A DNA stretch of 62,221 nt from Streptococcus shenyangsis (GTDB lineage Bacteria; Bacillota; Bacilli; Lactobacillales; Streptococcaceae): the NCBI RefSeq assembly GCF_006385785.1, contig NZ_VFSH01000012.1, positions 1-62,221 of the forward strand, given 5' to 3'. Positions within the stretch are counted from its first letter, which is position 1. Each line of letters begins with the position of its first letter. This document shows, in pieces, positions 1-10,322 of the stretch. Both the position numbers and the translations under genes were made by a program. The notes below the pieces were generated by a model, which saw nothing but the letters and a program-made list of their open reading frames with translations, did not search any database and was not told the DNA's origin.

Positions 1-720
1 AAGACGGTAATAAGCTTGGTGAAGGCGTAGCGGACGAAAACGGAAAAGCTACAATCACACCAACGAAAGAGCTTCCAGCAGGAGACGTAACAGCGAAAGC
101 AACAGATCCAGCAGGCAATGTATCAGAACCAAGTGTTCCAGCAACCGCAACTAAGGATACAAAAGCTCCAGCTAAACCAGAAGTTAAGACAGATCTAACA
201 GATAAAGCAGGAACTAAGACACCAGTTGAAGTGACAGCAGAACCAGGATCTAAAGTTGAGTTGTTCGACAAAGATGGTCACAAGCTTGGTGAAGGCGTAG
301 CGGACGAAAACGGAAAAGCTACAATCACACCAACGAAAGAGCTTCCAGCAGGAGACGTAACAGCGAAAGCAACAGATCCAGCAGGCAATGTATCAGAACC
401 AAGTGTTCCAGCAACCGCAACTAAGGATACAAAAGCTCCAGCTAAACCAGAAGTTAAGACAGATCTAACAGATAAAGCAGGAACTAAGACACCAGTTGAA
501 GTGACAGCAGAACCAGGATCTAAAGTTGAGTTGTTCGACAAAGATGGTCACAAGCTTGGTGAAGGCGTAGCGGACGAAAACGGAAAAGCTACAATCACAC
601 CAACGAAAGAGCTTCCAGCAGGAGACGTAACAGCGAAAGCAACAGATCCAGCAGGCAATGTATCAGAACCAAGTGCTCCAGCAACCGCAACTAAGGATAC
701 AAAAGCTCCAGCTAAACCAG
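1..720 (+). repeat. 270-bp tandem repeats coding 90-residue Ig-like modules
   Basis: Copies are in exact 270-bp register: the segment aagcttggtgaaggcgtagc starts at 12, 282 and 552. Copies differ at only a few bases, for example Asn versus His before KLGEG and Val versus Ala in EPSxPA. Such low divergence indicates recent homogenisation by recombination. The window edge falls inside one copy. Confidence 0.9.
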
Positions 721-2255
721 CGGTAACACCAGTTGTAGATCCAAGCAACTTGACTGAAGCAGAAAAAGCTCAGGTAGCAGACGAAGTTAAGAAATCAAAC
801 CCAACAGTAACAGATGTTAAAGTTGGTAAAGATGGTACAACAACAGTAACCTTCCCAGATGGCAGCACAGCCGTTATTCCATCAGGTGATGCAGTTAAGA
901 AATCATCAGATAACGCAGTTAAGGATCCAGCGGTAACACCAGTTGTAGATCCAAGCAACTTGACTGAAGCAGAAAAAGCTAAGGTAGCAGACGAAGTTAA
1001 GAAATCAAACCCAACAGTAACAGATGTTAAAGTTGGTAAAGATGGTACAACAACAGTAACCTTCCCAGATGGCAGCACAGCTGTTATTCCATCAGGTGAT
1101 GCAGTTAAGAAATCATCAGATAACGCAGTTAAGGATCCAGCGGTAACACCAGTTGTAGATCCAAGCAACTTGACTGAAGCAGAAAAAGCTAAGGTAGCAG
1201 ATGAAGTTAAGAAATCAAACCCAACAGTAACAGATGTTAAAGTTGGCAAAGATGGCACAACAACAGTAACCTTCCCAGATGGCAGCACAGCCGTTATTCC
1301 ATCAGGTGATACAGTTAAGAAATCATCAGATAACGCAGTTAAGGATCCAGCGGTAACACCAGTTGTAGATCCAAGCAACTTGACTGAAGCAGAAAAAGCT
1401 AAGGTAGCAGACGAAGTTAAGAAATCAAACCCAACAGTAACAGATGTTAAAGTTGGCAAAGATGGCACAACAACAGTAACCTTCCCAGATGGCAGCACAG
1501 CCGTTATTCCATCAGGTGATACAGTTAAGAAATCATCAGATAACGCAGTTAAGGATCCAGCGGTAACACCAGTTGTAGATCCAAGCAACTTGACTGAAGC
1601 AGAAAAAGCTAAGGTAGCAGACGAAGTTAAGAAATCAAACCCAACAGTAACAGATGTTAAAGTTGGCAAAGATGGCACAACAACTGTTACTTACCCAGAT
1701 GGCACAACAGTAGTAATCCCAGCAGATAAGGCAGTTAAGAAATCTAATCCAACAGCAACAGATGTTAACGTAGGTAAAGATGGTACAACAGCAGTAATCC
1801 CAGCTAATAAAGCAGATGATAAGTCTAAGGATGCAGATGGTGTTAAAGATCCATCAGTAACACAAGTTACAGATCCAAGCAACTTGACAGACGCTGAAAA
1901 AGCTAAAGTAGCAGAAGCAGTTAAGAAATCAAACCCAACAGCAACAGATGTTAAAGTAGGTAAAGATGGTACAACAACAGTAACCTTCCCAGATGGTACA
2001 ACAGCAGTAATCCCAGCTGATAAAGCAGTTACATCTGCTGAACAAGGTTCACATGCAGTAGCACCAGCTGATAAAGCAGTTACATCTGCTGAACAAGGTT
2101 CACATGCAACAACACCAGCTAAGAAAGCAGGAGCGAAAGAGTTGCCAAATACTGGTACAGCAGATTCTACTGTAGCTATGGTAGCAGCAGCCGCAAGTGC
2201 ATTACTTGGTCTTGGTCTTGCAGGCCGTCGTCGTAAAGAAGACGAAGAAGCTTAA
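1..2255 (+). CDS. LPXTG-anchored repetitive surface protein, 3' part (5' end outside window)
   Basis: The reading frame is open from the window edge (codons in phase from base 3) and stops at 2255, so the N-terminus and signal peptide are missing. The visible part has two repeat types. First come 90-residue repeats of Ig-like character (motif TDPAGNVSEP) in 270-bp near-identical DNA copies. Then come five 70-residue repeats (motif SNLTEAEKAKVADEVKKSNP followed by VGKDGTTTVTFPDGS) and two degenerate copies. The C-terminus is a sortase signal: LPNTG, a hydrophobic Ala/Leu/Gly-rich segment, then the basic tail GRRRKEDEEA. The protein should be covalently attached to peptidoglycan and probably acts as an adhesin or stalk; its ligand cannot be read from the repeats. 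A strong terminator follows. Confidence 0.9.
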   Translation, partial: DGNKLGEGVADENGKATITPTKELPAGDVTAKATDPAGNVSEPSVPATATKDTKAPAKPEVKTDLTDKAGTKTPVEVTAEPGSKVELFDKDGHKLGEGVADENGKATITPTKELPAGDVTAKATDPAGNVSEPSVPATATKDTKAPAKPEVKTDLTDKAGTKTPVEVTAEPGSKVELFDKDGHKLGEGVADENGKATITPTKELPAGDVTAKATDPAGNVSEPSAPATATKDTKAPAKPAVTPVVDPSNLTEAEKAQVADEVKKSNPTVTDVKVGKDGTTTVTFPDGSTAVIPSGDAVKKSSDNAVKDPAVTPVVDPSNLTEAEKAKVADEVKKSNPTVTDVKVGKDGTTTVTFPDGSTAVIPSGDAVKKSSDNAVKDPAVTPVVDPSNLTEAEKAKVADEVKKSNPTVTDVKVGKDGTTTVTFPDGSTAVIPSGDTVKKSSDNAVKDPAVTPVVDPSNLTEAEKAKVADEVKKSNPTVTDVKVGKDGTTTVTFPDGSTAVIPSGDTVKKSSDNAVKDPAVTPVVDPSNLTEAEKAKVADEVKKSNPTVTDVKVGKDGTTTVTYPDGTTVVIPADKAVKKSNPTATDVNVGKDGTTAVIPANKADDKSKDADGVKDPSVTQVTDPSNLTDAEKAKVAEAVKKSNPTATDVKVGKDGTTTVTFPDGTTAVIPADKAVTSAEQGSHAVAPADKAVTSAEQGSHATTPAKKAGAKELPNTGTADSTVAMVAAAASALLGLGLAGRRRKEDEEA
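721..1770 (+). repeat. 210-bp tandem repeats coding 70-residue modules
   Basis: The segment cggtaacaccagttgtagat recurs at 721, 931, 1141, 1351 and 1561, an exact 210-bp period. The fifth copy diverges from about 1684, and shorter degenerate copies follow to about 2030. Differences between the main copies are few and mostly synonymous. Confidence 0.9.
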
Positions 2256-2326
2256 TTGGTAGATTATTTGATAATTATCAGATGATAAGTCCGATTTTCA
2301 AAGCTTAAATAAGTACCTCTCATAAG

Positions 2327-2363
2327 AAAATCCCCTAGCAGGAAAGTCTGCTAGGGGATTTTT
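2327..2363 (+). terminator. Rho-independent terminator of the LPXTG gene
   Basis: The arms aaaatcccctagca (from 2327) and tgctaggggattttt (to 2363) pair around an 8-base loop, and the 3' arm ends in a T run. It lies about 70 bases after the stop codon at 2255. Confidence 0.9.
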
Positions 2364-2482
2364 GCATTTCAGGAAGTTGAAGGCTGACTGTAAGCGCGTC
2401 ATAATATAGTGGAGTGAAATAAGATGTGAAGAAATAGATTAGGAAATTCAAATTAATTTCTAGGAATATTTTAGTATGCACA

Positions 2483-2602
2483 ATGTAGTATTCTAGATTC
2501 AATATGATATATTTTAGGAGTCATGGTGTACTATTATAGTTTCAATATACTATAATTTCTAAAAATATTTTCAAAGCCAAAGTGTACTACTACTGTTTCA
2601 AT
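2483..2602 (+). promoter_or_regulatory. Three imperfect 21-bp direct repeats upstream of the choline-binding gene pair
   Basis: gtgtactattatagtttcaat at 2526-2546 recurs at 2582-2602 with two or three mismatches and at 2483-2503 with four. They lie 40-160 bases upstream of a consensus promoter in an AT-rich gene-free stretch (2364-2694). Repeated same-orientation sites suggest binding by a regulator. I do not recognise the motif; it is not the TTTAAG-N5-TTTAAG form of a CiaR site. The rest of the stretch shows nothing else I can name. Confidence 0.5.
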
Positions 2603-2644
2603 TTTTAATATGTTTCGTTATTATATGATTTTAAGGCCGTCATA

Positions 2645-2673
2645 TTGACATACAATTTAATTTTTACTATAAT
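2645..2673 (+). promoter_or_regulatory. Consensus sigma-A promoter for the choline-binding gene pair
   Basis: TTGACA (2645-2650), a 17-base spacer and TATAAT (2668-2673) match the housekeeping consensus at every position. The ribosome site aggagg (2680-2685) and the ATG at 2695 follow, so the leader is short. Confidence 0.9.
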
Positions 2674-2694
2674 TCTTGCAGGAGGATACGTCTA

Positions 2695-3705
2695 ATGAAA
2701 ATAATAAAAAAATTGATGCAAATTGCATTGGCAGTCTTTTTCTTCGGTTTGCTAGCGACAAGTGCAGTATCGGCGGATGATGCTGATTCAGAAGGTTGGC
2801 AATTTGTCCAAGAAAATGGTAGAACCTACTACAAGAAGGGGGAACTCAAAGAAACCTACTGGCGAGTGATTGATGGGAAGTATTATTATTTTGATCCTTT
2901 ATCTGGAGAGATGGTGGTCGGCTGGCAATATATTCCGTTTCCATCTAAAGGTAGTACAATTGGTCCTTACCCTAATGGTATAAGATTAGAAGGTTCCCCA
3001 ATGCCAGAATGGTACTACTTTGACAAAAATGGAGTGCTACAAGAGTTTGTTGGTTGGGAAGCATTAGAGGTTAAAACTAAAGACAGCGTTGGAAGAAAGT
3101 ATGGTGAAAAACGTACAAATCCGGAAGATAAAGAAGAGAAGAGTTTTTACACGAACTATTACTTTAATCAAAATCATTCTTTAGAGACAGGTTGGCTTTA
3201 TGACCAGTCTAATTGGTATTATCTAGCTAAAACAGAAATTAATGGAGAAAACTATATTGGTGGTGAAAGACGTGCAGGTTGGATAAACGATGGTTCAGCT
3301 TGGTACTATCTAGATCCAGAAACTGGTATCATGCAAACTGGTTGGGAACAACTTGGCAATAAGTGGTACTACCTCCGTTCATCAGGAGCTATGACAACTG
3401 GCTGGTATCAGGAAGGCTCAACTTGGTACTATTTAGATGCTGAAAATGGCGATATGAAAACAGGCTGGCAATATCTTGGTAACAAGTGGTACTATCTCCG
3501 TTCATCAGGAGCCATGGCAACTGGTTGGGTGAAAGATGGTTCAACTTGGTACTACCTAAATGCAAGTAATGGAGATATGAAGACAGGTTGGACAAAAGTA
3601 AATGGAAACTGGTATTATCTCAATTCAAATGGAGCAATGGTTACAGGTAGTCAAACTATCGATGGTAAAGTTTATAACTTTGCTTCATCTGGTGAGTGGA
3701 TTTAA
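2695..3705 (+). CDS. Choline-binding surface protein, first of a tandem pair
   Basis: A secreted 336-residue protein. The signal peptide ends near residue 27 (AVSA/DD). A run of cell-wall-binding repeats covers about residues 195-336, with motifs such as GSTWYYLDAENGDMKTGW and NKWYYLRSSGAMATGW. These repeats bind phosphocholine on teichoic acid and hold the protein on the surface without a covalent anchor. The N-terminal half carries more diverged repeat-like stretches (KYYYFDPLSGEMVVGW) and no recognisable enzyme domain, so it resembles the small pneumococcal CbpC/CbpF/CbpJ-type proteins. The start is fixed by aggagg at 2680-2685. The next gene is a paralogue 17 bases downstream and is probably co-transcribed. 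Its specific role is unknown. Confidence 0.88.
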   Translation: MKIIKKLMQIALAVFFFGLLATSAVSADDADSEGWQFVQENGRTYYKKGELKETYWRVIDGKYYYFDPLSGEMVVGWQYIPFPSKGSTIGPYPNGIRLEGSPMPEWYYFDKNGVLQEFVGWEALEVKTKDSVGRKYGEKRTNPEDKEEKSFYTNYYFNQNHSLETGWLYDQSNWYYLAKTEINGENYIGGERRAGWINDGSAWYYLDPETGIMQTGWEQLGNKWYYLRSSGAMTTGWYQEGSTWYYLDAENGDMKTGWQYLGNKWYYLRSSGAMATGWVKDGSTWYYLNASNGDMKTGWTKVNGNWYYLNSNGAMVTGSQTIDGKVYNFASSGEWI

Positions 3706-3722
3706 TATTGGAGGACATATAA

Positions 3723-4619
3723 ATGAAACTTTTAAAAAAAACTATGCAAGTTGGACTAACAGCATTTTTCTTTGGTTTGCTAGCTACTAATACTGTATTT
3801 GCGGATACCACAGGTGGCCAATTTGTTGATAAGGATAATAGAAAATATTATGTAAAAGATGATCATAAAGCAATCTATTGGCATAAAATAGACGGTAAAA
3901 CTTACTATTTTGGTGATAAAGGAGAAATGGTAGTTGGATGGCAATACTTAGAAATTCCTGGAACAGGTTATCGTGATAATTTATTAGATAACCAACCAAT
4001 TAATGAAATTGGACTCCAACAAAAATGGTATTATTTTAGCTCAGATGGAGCTTTGCTAGAACAAACAGATAAACAAGTACTAGAGGCAAAAACGTCTGAA
4101 AATACAGGAAAAGTATACGGTGAACAATATCCTTTATCTGCTGAAAAGAGAACTTATTATTTTGATAATCATTATGCTGTAAAGACAGGTTGGACTTATG
4201 AAGACGGCAATTGGTATTATTTAAATAAGCTAGGAAATTTTGGCGATGATTCTTACAATCCACTACCAATTGGTGAAGTTGCTAAGGGTTGGACTCAAGA
4301 TTTCCATGTTACTTTTGGCATTGATAGAAGCAAACCTGCTCCGTGGTATTACCTAGACCCAGAAACTGGCATTATGCAAACTGGTTGGCAATATCTTGGT
4401 AACAAGTGGTACTACCTCCGTTCATCAGGAGCTATGGCAATTGGTTGGTATAAAGATGGTTCAACTTGGTACTACCTAAATGCAAGTAATGGAGATATGA
4501 AGACTGGTTGGTTCCAGGTCAATGGCAAATGGTACTATGCTTATAGCTCAGGTGCTTTGGCAGTGAATACGACCGTAGATGGCTATTCTGTCAATTATAA
4601 TGGCGAATGGATTCAATAA
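3723..4619 (+). CDS. Choline-binding surface protein, second of a tandem pair
   Basis: A 298-residue paralogue of the preceding gene. It shares the signal peptide pattern (cleavage near VFA/D, residue 27), an N-terminal region with KTYYFGDKGEMVVGW, and C-terminal choline-binding repeats (DGSTWYYLNASNGDMKTGW). Long stretches of the C-terminal coding DNA are almost identical between the two genes, while the middle regions (about residues 80-190) have diverged. This suggests duplication followed by gene conversion of the repeat part. The site ttggagga precedes the ATG. No catalytic domain is visible. It should attach to wall teichoic acid choline; the ligand of the diverged part is unknown. Confidence 0.88.
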   Translation: MKLLKKTMQVGLTAFFFGLLATNTVFADTTGGQFVDKDNRKYYVKDDHKAIYWHKIDGKTYYFGDKGEMVVGWQYLEIPGTGYRDNLLDNQPINEIGLQQKWYYFSSDGALLEQTDKQVLEAKTSENTGKVYGEQYPLSAEKRTYYFDNHYAVKTGWTYEDGNWYYLNKLGNFGDDSYNPLPIGEVAKGWTQDFHVTFGIDRSKPAPWYYLDPETGIMQTGWQYLGNKWYYLRSSGAMAIGWYKDGSTWYYLNASNGDMKTGWFQVNGKWYYAYSSGALAVNTTVDGYSVNYNGEWIQ

Positions 4620-4625
4620 TGAAAG

Positions 4626-4657
4626 AAGCGATTGTAAAGGAAACAATCGCTTTTTTT
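4626..4657 (+). terminator. Terminator of the choline-binding gene pair
   Basis: agcgattgt pairs with acaatcgct, followed by seven T. It sits just after the stop at 4619 and about 85 bases before mvaK1. Confidence 0.9.
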
Positions 4658-4740
4658 GTGAAAATATAATAAAATAGATAGGAAAGAATAAATACTTGTA
4701 TGAAAAATGGGACGGCTTATTCGTCTAGTAAAAGGAAAAT

Positions 4741-5619
4741 ATGACAAAAAAACTTGGTGTCGGTCAGGCGCATAGTAAGATTATTTTAATAGGGGAGCAT
4801 GCGGTCGTTTATGGTTATCCTGCTATTTCCTTACCTCTTTTGGAGGTGGAGGTGACTTGTAAGGTGGTTCCTGCTGAAAGTCCTTGGCGCCTCTATGAGG
4901 AGGATACCTTGTCCATGGCAGTTTATGCTTCGCTAGAGTATTTGGATATCACAGAAGCCTGCATTCGCTGTGAGATTGACTCGGCTATCCCTGAAAAACG
5001 GGGAATGGGTTCGTCAGCGGCTATCAGCATAGCGGCCATTCGTGCGGTATTTGACTATTATGGTGCTGATCTGCCTCATGATGTACTAGAAATCTTGGTC
5101 AATCGGGCTGAGATGATTGCCCATATGAATCCAAGTGGTTTGGATGCTAAGACCTGTCTCAGTGACCAGCCTATTCGCTTTATCAAGAACGTAGGATTTA
5201 CAGAGCTTGAGATGGATTTATCTGCCTATTTGGTAATTGCCGATACGGGCGTTTATGGTCATACTCGTGAAGCTATTCAAGTGGTTCAAAACAAGGGCAA
5301 GGATGCCCTACCGTTTTTGCATGCCTTGGGAGAATTGACCCAGCAGGCAGAGGATGCGATTTCACAAAAAGATACTGAAGGATTGGGACAAATCCTTAGT
5401 CAAGCGCATTTACATTTAAAAGAAATTGGTGTCAGTAGTCCTGAGTCAGATTCTTTGGTTGAAACGGCTCTTAGCCATGGTGCTCTAGGTGCCAAGATGA
5501 GCGGTGGTGGGCTAGGTGGCTGTATCATAGCCTTGGCAGCCGATTTAACACAAGCTCAAGAACTAGCAGAAAGATTAGAAGAGAAAGGAGCTGTTCAGAC
5601 ATGGATAGAGAGCCTGTAA
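4741..5619 (+). CDS. mvaK1: Mevalonate kinase
   Basis: This GHMP kinase (292 residues) phosphorylates mevalonate with ATP, the first kinase step from mevalonate to isopentenyl diphosphate. The family marks are present in order: the N-terminal substrate region KIILIGEHAVVYGYPAISLP, the glycine/serine-rich ATP loop GMGSSAAISIAAI near residue 90, and the C-terminal GAKMSGGGLGG motif. It opens a four-gene operon and overlaps mvaD by 19 bases, so translation is probably coupled. Streptococci use this pathway in place of the MEP pathway to make the C5 units for undecaprenyl phosphate, linking it to cell-wall synthesis. aaaagga precedes the ATG. Confidence 0.96.
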   Translation: MTKKLGVGQAHSKIILIGEHAVVYGYPAISLPLLEVEVTCKVVPAESPWRLYEEDTLSMAVYASLEYLDITEACIRCEIDSAIPEKRGMGSSAAISIAAIRAVFDYYGADLPHDVLEILVNRAEMIAHMNPSGLDAKTCLSDQPIRFIKNVGFTELEMDLSAYLVIADTGVYGHTREAIQVVQNKGKDALPFLHALGELTQQAEDAISQKDTEGLGQILSQAHLHLKEIGVSSPESDSLVETALSHGALGAKMSGGGLGGCIIALAADLTQAQELAERLEEKGAVQTWIESL

Positions 5620-6540
5620 CAGTACGTTCCTACGCAAATATTGCTATTATCAAATATTGGGGAAAGAAAAAAGAAAAAGAGATGGTGCCTGCTACTAGTA
5701 GTATCTCTCTGACTTTGGAAAATATGTACACGGAGACGACCTTGTCGCCTTTACCGACGGATGCGACGGCTGATGCATTTTATATCAATGGCCAGTTACA
5801 AAATAAGGCGGAGCATGCCAAGATGAGTAAGATTATTGATCGTTACCGTCCAGAGGGTGAAGGCTTTGTTCGTATCGAGACTCAAAACAATATGCCTACC
5901 GCGGCGGGTCTGTCCTCAAGTTCTAGTGGTTTGTCCGCCCTGGTCAAAGCTTGTAATGCTTATTTCAAGCTTGGATTGGATAGAAGTCAGTTGGCACAGG
6001 AGGCTAAGTTTGCCTCAGGATCATCCTCTCGGAGTTTTTATGGACCACTCGGTGCCTGGGATAAGGATAGTGGGGAAATTTATCCTGTAGAGACAGACTT
6101 GAAACTAGCTATGATTATGTTGGTGCTAGAGGACAAGAAAAAACCAATCTCTAGTCGTGATGGGATGAAACTTTGTGTGGAAACATCGACGACCTTTGAT
6201 GACTGGGTCCGTCAGTCTGAGAAAGACTATCAGGATATGCTGGTTTATCTCAAGGAAAATGACTTTGCCAAGGTTGGGGAGTTAACGGAGAAAAATGCCC
6301 TGGCTATGCATGCTACGACCAAAACAGCATCACCAGCCTTTTCTTATCTGACGGATGCCTCTTATGAGGCCATGGACTTTGTCCGCCAGCTCCGTGAGCA
6401 AGGGGAAGCCTGCTACTTTACTATGGATGCTGGTCCCAATGTCAAAGTCCTCTGTCAAGAGAAAGACTTGGAGCATTTATCAGAAATCTTCAGTCAGCGT
6501 TATCGCTTGATTGTGTCAAAAACAAAGGATTTGAGCCAAG

Positions 6541-6554
<14 letters not shown>
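5601..6554 (+). CDS. mvaD: Diphosphomevalonate decarboxylase
   Basis: A GHMP-family enzyme of 317 residues that uses ATP to decarboxylate mevalonate diphosphate to isopentenyl diphosphate. IKYWGKK near residue 17 and the serine-rich loop AAGLSSSSSGLSAL are diagnostic of this decarboxylase among GHMP proteins. The DAGPN motif lies near residue 277. The gene overlaps mvaK1 at its start and mvaK2 at its end (14 bases), typical of a tightly coupled operon. The order mvaK1-mvaD-mvaK2-fni is the usual streptococcal order, although MvaD acts after MvaK2 in the pathway. Confidence 0.96.
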
Positions 6555-8557
<2,003 letters not shown>

Positions 8558-8618
8558 CCATCTTCAGACCGAGGTGACTTTTTTGAATTGTGATAAAATA
8601 GAAGGAGAGGATGCACCT

Positions 8619-9317
8619 ATGAGAAAATTTAAAATCTTTTTATTTATCGAAACCTGTCTGTTGACAGGAGCTCTGATTTTGATGGTATCAGAGCATTTTT
8701 CGCGTTTTCTGCTGATTTTATTCCTCTTTTTGCTTTTAATTCGCTATTACACTGGTAAAGAGGGCAATAATCTTCTTTTAGTGGTGGCAACCATTCTCTT
8801 CTTTTTCATCGTCATGCTCAATCCTTTTGTGATTCTAGCTATTTTTGTTGCAGTCATCTATAGCCTCTTTCTTCTTTATCCGATGATGAACCAGGAAAAA
8901 GAGCAGACAAATTTGGTTTTTGAAGAGGTGGTGATGGTTAAGAAGGAGAAAAATCGTTGGTTTGGAAATCTCCATCATTTTTCAAGCTACCAGACTTGCC
9001 AGTTTGATGATATCAATCTCTTTCGTCTCATGGGCAAGGATACTATTCATCTGGAGAGGGTCATCCTAACCAATCATGACAATGTCATTATCCTCAGAAA
9101 GATGGTAGGAACGACCAAAATCATCGTACCTGTAGATGTGGAAGTCAGTCTCAGCGTTAACTGTCTCTATGGTGATTTGACTTTTTTCAATCAGCCCAAG
9201 CGAGCCCTCCGAAATGAACACTATCATCAAGAAACAAGAGACTACCTTAAGAGTAACAAGAGTGTCAAGATTTTCTTGACCACTATGATTGGAGATGTTG
9301 AGGTGGTTAGAGGATGA
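8619..9317 (+). CDS. liaF: LiaF-type membrane regulator of the envelope-stress system
   Basis: A 232-residue protein with about four hydrophobic segments in the first 90 residues and a soluble C-terminal half (motifs LMGKDTIHLERV and IIVPVDVEVSLSV) typical of LiaF/VraT cell-wall-antibiotic response proteins. In the family LiaF holds the sensor LiaS inactive until envelope damage. I place the start at the ATG at 8619 (MRKFKIFLF), after the site gaaggagagg; a longer frame upstream lacks a ribosome site. A three-codon frame (8611-8622) overlaps this start. The gene overlaps the kinase gene by 4 bases. Confidence 0.87.
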   Translation: MRKFKIFLFIETCLLTGALILMVSEHFSRFLLILFLFLLLIRYYTGKEGNNLLLVVATILFFFIVMLNPFVILAIFVAVIYSLFLLYPMMNQEKEQTNLVFEEVVMVKKEKNRWFGNLHHFSSYQTCQFDDINLFRLMGKDTIHLERVILTNHDNVIILRKMVGTTKIIVPVDVEVSLSVNCLYGDLTFFNQPKRALRNEHYHQETRDYLKSNKSVKIFLTTMIGDVEVVRG

Positions 9318-10309
9318 AAAAACAAGCCTATGTAATCATTGCCATTACCTCCTTTCTGTTTGTCTTATTTTTCTCTCACAGCTTATTGGAAATTCTTGAT
9401 TTTGACTGGTCTATTTTCCTGCACGATGTCGAAAAAATAGAAAAATTTGTCTTTTTGTTGCTGGTATTCAGCATGTCCATGACCTGTCTCTTAGCCTTAT
9501 TTTGGCGAGGTATTGAAGAGCTTTCTCTAAGAAAAATGCAGGCTAATCTCAAGCGTTTATTGGCAGGGCAAGAAGTGGTTCAGCTTGCAGATCCAGATTT
9601 GGATGCCAGTTTCAAGTCCTTGTCAGGTAAACTTAACCTTTTGACAGAAGCTCTTCAAAAGGCTGAAAATCACAGTCTTGCTCAGGAAGAGGAAATTATC
9701 GAGAAGGAACGGAAGCGGATTGCTCGGGATTTGCACGATACAGTCAGTCAGGAGTTGTTTGCAGCCCACATGATTTTGTCAGGTATCAGTCAGCAGGCTT
9801 TGAAATTGGATAGAGAAAAGATGCAGACCCAGTTGCAGAGTGTCACAGCTATTTTAGAAACAGCCCAGAAGGATTTGCGGGTCTTGCTCTTGCATTTGCG
9901 GCCGGTTGAGTTGGAGCAGAAGAGTCTGGTTGAGGGAATCCAAATCCTCTTAAAAGAGCTTGAGGACAAGAGTGATCTTAAGGTTAGTCTCAAGCAAAAT
10001 GTGACGAAATTGCCTAAGAAAATCGAGGAACATATCTTCCGTATCCTGCAAGAGTTAATCAGCAATACCCTACGACATGCCCAGGCATCTTGTCTGGACG
10101 TCTATCTCTATCAGACAGATTTTGAATTGCAACTGAAGGTGGTGGACAATGGGATTGGGTTCCAACTGGGGAGTTTAGACGACTTGAGTTATGGACTACG
10201 CAATATCAAGGAGCGGGTTGAAGATATGGCAGGGACGGTTCAGTTATTAACAGCTCCCAAGCAAGGGCTGGCGGTTGATATCCGTATTCCCCTGCTCGAT
10301 AAGGAATGA
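9314..10309 (+). CDS. liaS: LiaS-type sensor histidine kinase
   Basis: A 331-residue NarL-family kinase. Two membrane helices (about residues 7-27 and 44-64) flank a very short extracellular loop, the intramembrane-sensing layout. A linker leads to the HisKA_3 motif ARDLHDTVSQ with the phosphorylated histidine at residue 141, then an HATPase domain with ISNTLRHAQ and VDNGIGFQLG. It responds to cell-wall stress, such as lipid-II-binding antibiotics, and phosphorylates the regulator encoded next. This corresponds to the pneumococcal kinase called HK03. ATGA overlap with liaF supports coupling. Confidence 0.92.
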   Translation: MKKQAYVIIAITSFLFVLFFSHSLLEILDFDWSIFLHDVEKIEKFVFLLLVFSMSMTCLLALFWRGIEELSLRKMQANLKRLLAGQEVVQLADPDLDASFKSLSGKLNLLTEALQKAENHSLAQEEEIIEKERKRIARDLHDTVSQELFAAHMILSGISQQALKLDREKMQTQLQSVTAILETAQKDLRVLLLHLRPVELEQKSLVEGIQILLKELEDKSDLKVSLKQNVTKLPKKIEEHIFRILQELISNTLRHAQASCLDVYLYQTDFELQLKVVDNGIGFQLGSLDDLSYGLRNIKERVEDMAGTVQLLTAPKQGLAVDIRIPLLDKE

Positions 10310-10322
10310 TAAAGGAGGAAAG

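Noticed and set aside
770..1678. Minus-strand frame of 302 codons in the LPXTG gene repeats
   Set aside because: Shadow of the tandem repeats on the coding strand; no ribosome site or independent features.
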